Shown piece after piece: positions 61,915-64,000 of a DNA stretch of 64,000 nt. Made by a program: the position numbers and the translations under genes. The DNA comes from Shewanella hanedai. GTDB taxonomy: Bacteria; Pseudomonadota; Gammaproteobacteria; Enterobacterales; Shewanellaceae. Below the pieces are notes generated by a model. The model did not search any database. It was not told the origin of the DNA and worked only from the letters and a program-made list of their open reading frames with translations. Position 1 is the first letter of the stretch, and the number at the start of each line of letters is the position of its first letter. The stretch covers positions 62,001 through 126,000 of the forward strand of contig NZ_VKGK01000009.1 in the NCBI RefSeq assembly GCF_007197645.1, in the 5' to 3' direction.

Positions 61915-62670
61915 TTAGAGCCCCAGAATATTACAAATCTTGGCTTTTACTCTTTTAAAGCCAACGGAGAAATCTTTAGCAAATTGACTTTGACCAACCT
62001 TATATCTTATACCGCGGTGGTCACCAATATGACGAACAGATCCTTCAGGAAAAATCGCAGCTTTAAAGCCCTTCTCATGATAAAGCTGACTCATATTCAG
62101 TTCCCCCTCTAACTCACCGATGGGGGCAAACAACTGATAATCTTTAAGTCTTCTTAAACCCGGATTAAAAGTAAAACCATGCCATAAGCTTGAGCGCTCT
62201 CTACGCTTATGATTACGTTTCATAATTTGGTAGGGAGTTGATTGATCTTCGCCACAATAAAATACTTCAGCCTCTACAGGATGTTCATTAGTGTCATTTT
62301 GCTCTCTAAGCCAAACAGTGACCACTTTCTCATCGGCATTAAGTATCTTAAATGACTCTTCGATAAACCCTTTACGGTAAAACTCCCAATCATCCTCACA
62401 GTGGAAAATGTATTCCGAAGTGACAGCTGCATAAGCTCTATCGATACTCTTCATCTGTCCAAGTTGAGGCTCATTGTTAAGCACAGTAAAATCAATATCT
62501 GAAAACTTAGCCAATACTCTCTCTAGTTTATCTCGGTTATGACTATCTTCAATAATAACGTATTGAGCTATCGGGTAAGTATTGAACTTGAAAAAGCTGA
62601 TTAATGTCTCTTCAAGTAGATCGAATCGATTACAGCTAGTCAGCACGAATGAAACTTGTGGATTATCCAC
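61915..62670 (-). CDS. Family 2 glycosyltransferase
   Basis: A 251-residue GT-A fold enzyme: VSFVLTSCNRFDLLEETLISFF, YVIIEDSHNR, and SEYIFHCEDDWEFYRKGFIE with the metal site CEDDWE. The C-terminal half (WHGFTFNPGLRRLKDYQLFAPIGELEGELNMSQLYHEKGF) probably forms the acceptor site. It is oriented opposite to both neighbours, so it has its own promoter in 62671-63000. It is probably an LPS or O-chain transferase; the sugar is unknown. Confidence 0.82.
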   Translation of the reverse strand: MDNPQVSFVLTSCNRFDLLEETLISFFKFNTYPIAQYVIIEDSHNRDKLERVLAKFSDIDFTVLNNEPQLGQMKSIDRAYAAVTSEYIFHCEDDWEFYRKGFIEESFKILNADEKVVTVWLREQNDTNEHPVEAEVFYCGEDQSTPYQIMKRNHKRRERSSLWHGFTFNPGLRRLKDYQLFAPIGELEGELNMSQLYHEKGFKAAIFPEGSVRHIGDHRGIRYKVGQSQFAKDFSVGFKRVKAKICNILGL

Positions 62671-63000
62671 TTACCGGTCCTCAAAATATGGAAATATGGA
62701 AATATGGAAACAGTCTATCAAAAATGTACACTCTAGCAATGTCGAAAATAACTCAGAAACAAAATTAACAAACCCAAAGCATGTAACTCTGGTGTTAAGC
62801 AGGTCAAAGAACCAACAGGCGCCGCAACCTATTTCGTATCAACAACCCCGCAAATAAAACAAAAAGATCCACTGCGTAACAAACGCATACTGAATGTATC
62901 GCCAGCTGTGTAATTACGGGGTTTTTCCTCTTAACCTAGATAAAATGAGCGTATAAAATACCCAATCTTTAAAAGCTTACTCAAGATTGGAATTCAGTTG
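62671..63000. other. Divergent intergenic region between glycosyltransferases
   Basis: Three copies of AATATGGA run from 62685 to 62708, just upstream of the minus-strand gene. No gene is supported; the 91-codon frame 62582-62857 runs mostly antisense and through the promoter region. Otherwise I see nothing. Confidence 0.5.
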
Positions 63001-63849
63001 ATGACCTCATCATTAATCATTACGACTTATAATTGGCCCGAGGCTTTGGCGCGCGTACTTGAAAGCGTGATGTCTCAATCAGTCACTCCAGATGAAATAA
63101 TCATTGCAGATGATGGTTCTACCAAAGAGACAGAAGAGGTTATTCGTCAATATCAGAATCTATTCTCTATTCCAATCATCCATAGTTGGCAAGAAGACAA
63201 CGGCTTCAGATTATCTCGCAGCCGAAACAAGGCTATTTCTCTCGCGAAGATGGATTACATCATAATGATCGACGGCGATATGATACTCCATCAAAAGTTC
63301 ATTGCTGATCATCTTAAACACTCAGAGAAAGGCTTCTTCATTACTGGCAAGCGAGTCAAACTCTCACCGGAGTTAAGCCAAAAGCAGCTCAAATCCCCTA
63401 AGCCACTTACTTTGTTCAGCCGAGGGTTATCTCGCGGACGTGAAAATGCGCTTAGACTGCCTTGGCAGCCAAATGTAATGAGTAAGACTCAAAAAAACTG
63501 TGTTGAAGGAATTCATGGCTGTAACTTGGCTTTCTGGAGAGCAGATGTATTAACAATAAATGGTTTTAATACACAATTTGAAGGATGGGGACCTGAGGAT
63601 AAGGAGTTTGCTCTGCGTATGATCAACAACGGGACCAAAAGAAAGCGTCTAAAATACGCTGGTGTCGCTTTTCATATCTACCACGACGAGAGCCCTAAAA
63701 CCCTCCTCGAAGCCAATAGGGCTATTTTTGAAGAAATCAAAATAAGTAGGGCTCGCTGGTGTTCGCTAGGGATAAGCGAGTTTATAGCAATCGAATATCC
63801 CCACATCAATGAATTTGACGCTAGCTTGGTAACTCACTCACTAGCTTAA
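63001..63849 (+). CDS. Family 2 glycosyltransferase with galactosyltransferase-type C-terminus
   Basis: A 282-residue GT2: SLIITTYNWPEALARVLESV, IIIADDGSTKETEEV, DYIIMIDGDMILHQKFI (DxD as DGD), and the galactosyltransferase-like VEGIHGCNLAFWRAD...FNTQFEGWGPEDKEFALRM segment (about 170-210) that reads the acceptor and supplies the catalytic base. Such bacterial GT2 enzymes build LPS or capsule chains. The start is the ATG at 63001 rather than the preceding TTG. The 3' end overlaps the convergent partial gene by 29 bases. Confidence 0.88.
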   Translation: MTSSLIITTYNWPEALARVLESVMSQSVTPDEIIIADDGSTKETEEVIRQYQNLFSIPIIHSWQEDNGFRLSRSRNKAISLAKMDYIIMIDGDMILHQKFIADHLKHSEKGFFITGKRVKLSPELSQKQLKSPKPLTLFSRGLSRGRENALRLPWQPNVMSKTQKNCVEGIHGCNLAFWRADVLTINGFNTQFEGWGPEDKEFALRMINNGTKRKRLKYAGVAFHIYHDESPKTLLEANRAIFEEIKISRARWCSLGISEFIAIEYPHINEFDASLVTHSLA

Positions 63850-64000
63850 CATTGTTAAACTCACCCATTGAGCGTTCAAACACGGCACGATTTTTAAAAT
63901 AAGAGTTATCAAGGAAGATAACCTGCTTACCTAACAGGGTTGACGCTATACACACATGCAGGCGATTGGTCACCATCTGCTCAAAAACATCTAAGTGAGA
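63821..64000 (-). CDS. Polysaccharide pyruvyl transferase-like protein, C-terminal end (runs off window)
   Basis: The last 59 residues of a minus-strand gene that begins beyond the right edge. The text VTNRLHVCIASTLLGKQVIFLDNSYFKN resembles the C-terminal nucleotide-site strand of polysaccharide pyruvyl transferases (vxxxRLHxxIlAxxxgxPvixlDN). The frame stays open to the edge and ends at TAG 63821-63823. The family would fit surface-polysaccharide synthesis next to the glycosyltransferases. Only a fragment is visible. Confidence 0.6.
   Translation of the reverse strand, partial: SHLDVFEQMVTNRLHVCIASTLLGKQVIFLDNSYFKNRAVFERSMGEFNNVKLVSELPS

Noticed and set aside
62582..62857. 91-codon frame between glycosyltransferases
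   Set aside because: Partly antisense to the minus-strand glycosyltransferase and through its promoter region; no ribosome site or domain.

Overview
The window reads as chromosomal DNA of a marine gammaproteobacterium, most likely Shewanella. The gene order glutathione reductase / oligopeptidase A / isochorismate synthase / tungstate-molybdopterin block / mutM / coaD / LPS glycosyltransferases fits that genus, as do the moderate GC content and the Fur- and RyhB-type iron control. This is recognition from sequence, not a database match. I see no rRNA or tRNA gene, CRISPR array or intact insertion sequence.

Layout. 1-8.9 kb: end of a LysR regulator, a GST-like protein, a 14-copy heptamer repeat, a thioesterase, an FAD monooxygenase, a MITE-like element, prlC, two exported proteins and gor. 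9.5-12.2 kb: a c-di-GMP-I (GEMM) riboswitch in front of a large secreted zinc metalloprotease. 12.6-30.9 kb: an amino-acid-type catabolic region with two paralogous cassettes in opposite orientation. Each has an M24 metallopeptidase, an Asp/Glu-racemase/maleate-isomerase-like enzyme, EamA exporters/permeases and an M20 amidohydrolase. The cassettes flank a cupin/TetR block and end in a YheO-type regulator, ridA and diaminopropionate ammonia-lyase. Five GTTAAC palindromes lie in the divergent promoter region. 31.1-39.1 kb: a YeiH-type membrane protein, an unlisted 49-aa membrane protein, a DJ-1-like protein, a PqiA-like protein, an HD-GYP protein, and an ECF importer operon with a TiaS-like protein and a small Cys-rich protein. 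39.6-43.9 kb: menF, a solute-binding protein, a probable preQ1 riboswitch with yhhQ, a GNAT, and two tandem RyhB-type sRNA genes, each with a Fur box and terminator.

43.9-53.4 kb: a DctB/NtrC-like two-component system divergent from a tungstate uptake and molybdenum-cofactor operon (tupABC-mobA-mobB/moeA-moaA). The operon has a clear sigma-54 promoter (GG-N10-GC) and flanking GACAAAATGTC palindromes, so the regulator probably drives the operon and itself. 53.4-56.7 kb: an accessory island with a 16-bp tandem repeat (about 11.8 copies), a structured segment, a small ORF, an XRE-type regulator and a retron-type reverse transcriptase, then about 1 kb of non-coding hairpin-rich DNA. 56.7-64 kb: mutM, a Wzi-like outer-membrane protein, coaD and an LPS/polysaccharide glycosyltransferase cluster that runs off the right edge.

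The strongest candidates for something new are the retron-like operon with its unassigned small ORF and unmapped ncRNA, the duplicated catabolic cassettes of unknown substrate, and the ECF importer linked to a TiaS-like protein. The duplicated RyhB pair and the c-di-GMP riboswitch/metalloprotease unit are well supported regulatory observations.
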